42,682 bases of DNA from Arenicellales bacterium (GTDB lineage Bacteria; Pseudomonadota; Gammaproteobacteria; Arenicellales; JAANXG01): assembly GCA_030066885.1 (NCBI GenBank), contig JASJAT010000053.1:1-42682 (forward strand), in the 5' to 3' direction. The notes beneath the pieces are model-generated. The model worked only from the letters and a program-made list of their open reading frames with translations. It was not told the origin of the DNA and searched no databases. Positions 42,574 to 42,682 of this stretch are shown piece after piece (position 1 is the stretch's first letter; each line of letters starts with the position of its first letter). The position numbers and the translations under genes are program-made.

Positions 42574-42682
42574 AAACCCGGCCGGTTGAGGGCTAATCGC
42601 GATTTGGGCAAATCTTAGGTCGTTCACAGAAATGTCACACTGTTAGCCCTAACATATCTTTAGATAAATGATAAACGGGTGT

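Overview
The window reads as a piece of a gammaproteobacterial chromosome of moderate GC content. This rests on a proteobacterial-type PEP carboxylase, an AroF/G/H-type DAHP synthase, an FNR-type operator, and many short palindromic intergenic repeats of the kind common in marine gammaproteobacteria. The taxonomic call is an inference, and nothing here fixes a genus. No rRNA or complete tRNA gene, CRISPR array or replication origin is visible.

Layout. 1-430: the 5' end of an IS1182-type transposase running off the left edge, then a dispersed repeat. 430-7373: two convergent giant signalling proteins of identical architecture (SAM, class III cyclase homology domain, AAA-type NTPase, helical repeats). 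7.6-14.4 kb: ordinary single genes (DUF2000, tautomerase, DUF389 membrane protein, ppc, LysE-type exporter, GNAT), each separated by a repeat copy. 14.4-22.2 kb: a minus-strand anaerobic respiratory operon. In transcription order it encodes a nine-CXXCH cytochrome c of the octaheme tetrathionate reductase family, a cytochrome b, a TAT-exported molybdopterin catalytic subunit, a four-cluster ferredoxin subunit, a TorD-type chaperone, a frameshifted NapF-like ferredoxin, and then an outer-membrane-type protein. A perfect FNR/ANR box (TTGAT-N4-ATCAA) lies 276 bp upstream. 22.7-29.6 kb: a TAT amidase, a DAHP synthase, a GlxA/AraC regulator divergent from a class II aldolase plus RraA-type pair, and an SGNH hydrolase.

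At 29950-29994 there is an exact 45-nt 3' half of tRNA-Thr(CGU), from anticodon loop to CCA. This is the classic core of a tRNA-targeting integrase site. Beside it is a block of phased GTGAC/GTCAC motifs that recurs upstream of the respiratory operon. The tRNA orientation implies that DNA to the right (30-42.7 kb) was the integrated side. That side carries an SDR, a YfhO-like membrane protein, remnants of an epimerase and an IS3-type transposase, a CoA-transferase with an extra C-terminal domain, a TauD-type dioxygenase, a hotdog thioesterase, a GalT-like nucleotidyltransferase, a sulfatase and an M19 dipeptidase. No integrase gene is present in the window.

Most intergenic gaps carry copies of one repeat family (core GGGTCG-n-AGTAGCTGCTGC with a small CTGC/GCAG hairpin, or GGTCGGAAGCTGCC arms). 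This is the strongest structure not explained by genes. The respiratory operon is the most coherent functional system. Its membership and electron path (cytochrome b in the membrane, multiheme c and Mo/FeS subunits) suggest reduction or oxidation of a sulfur oxyanion or related compound, but the substrate cannot be read from the sequence.
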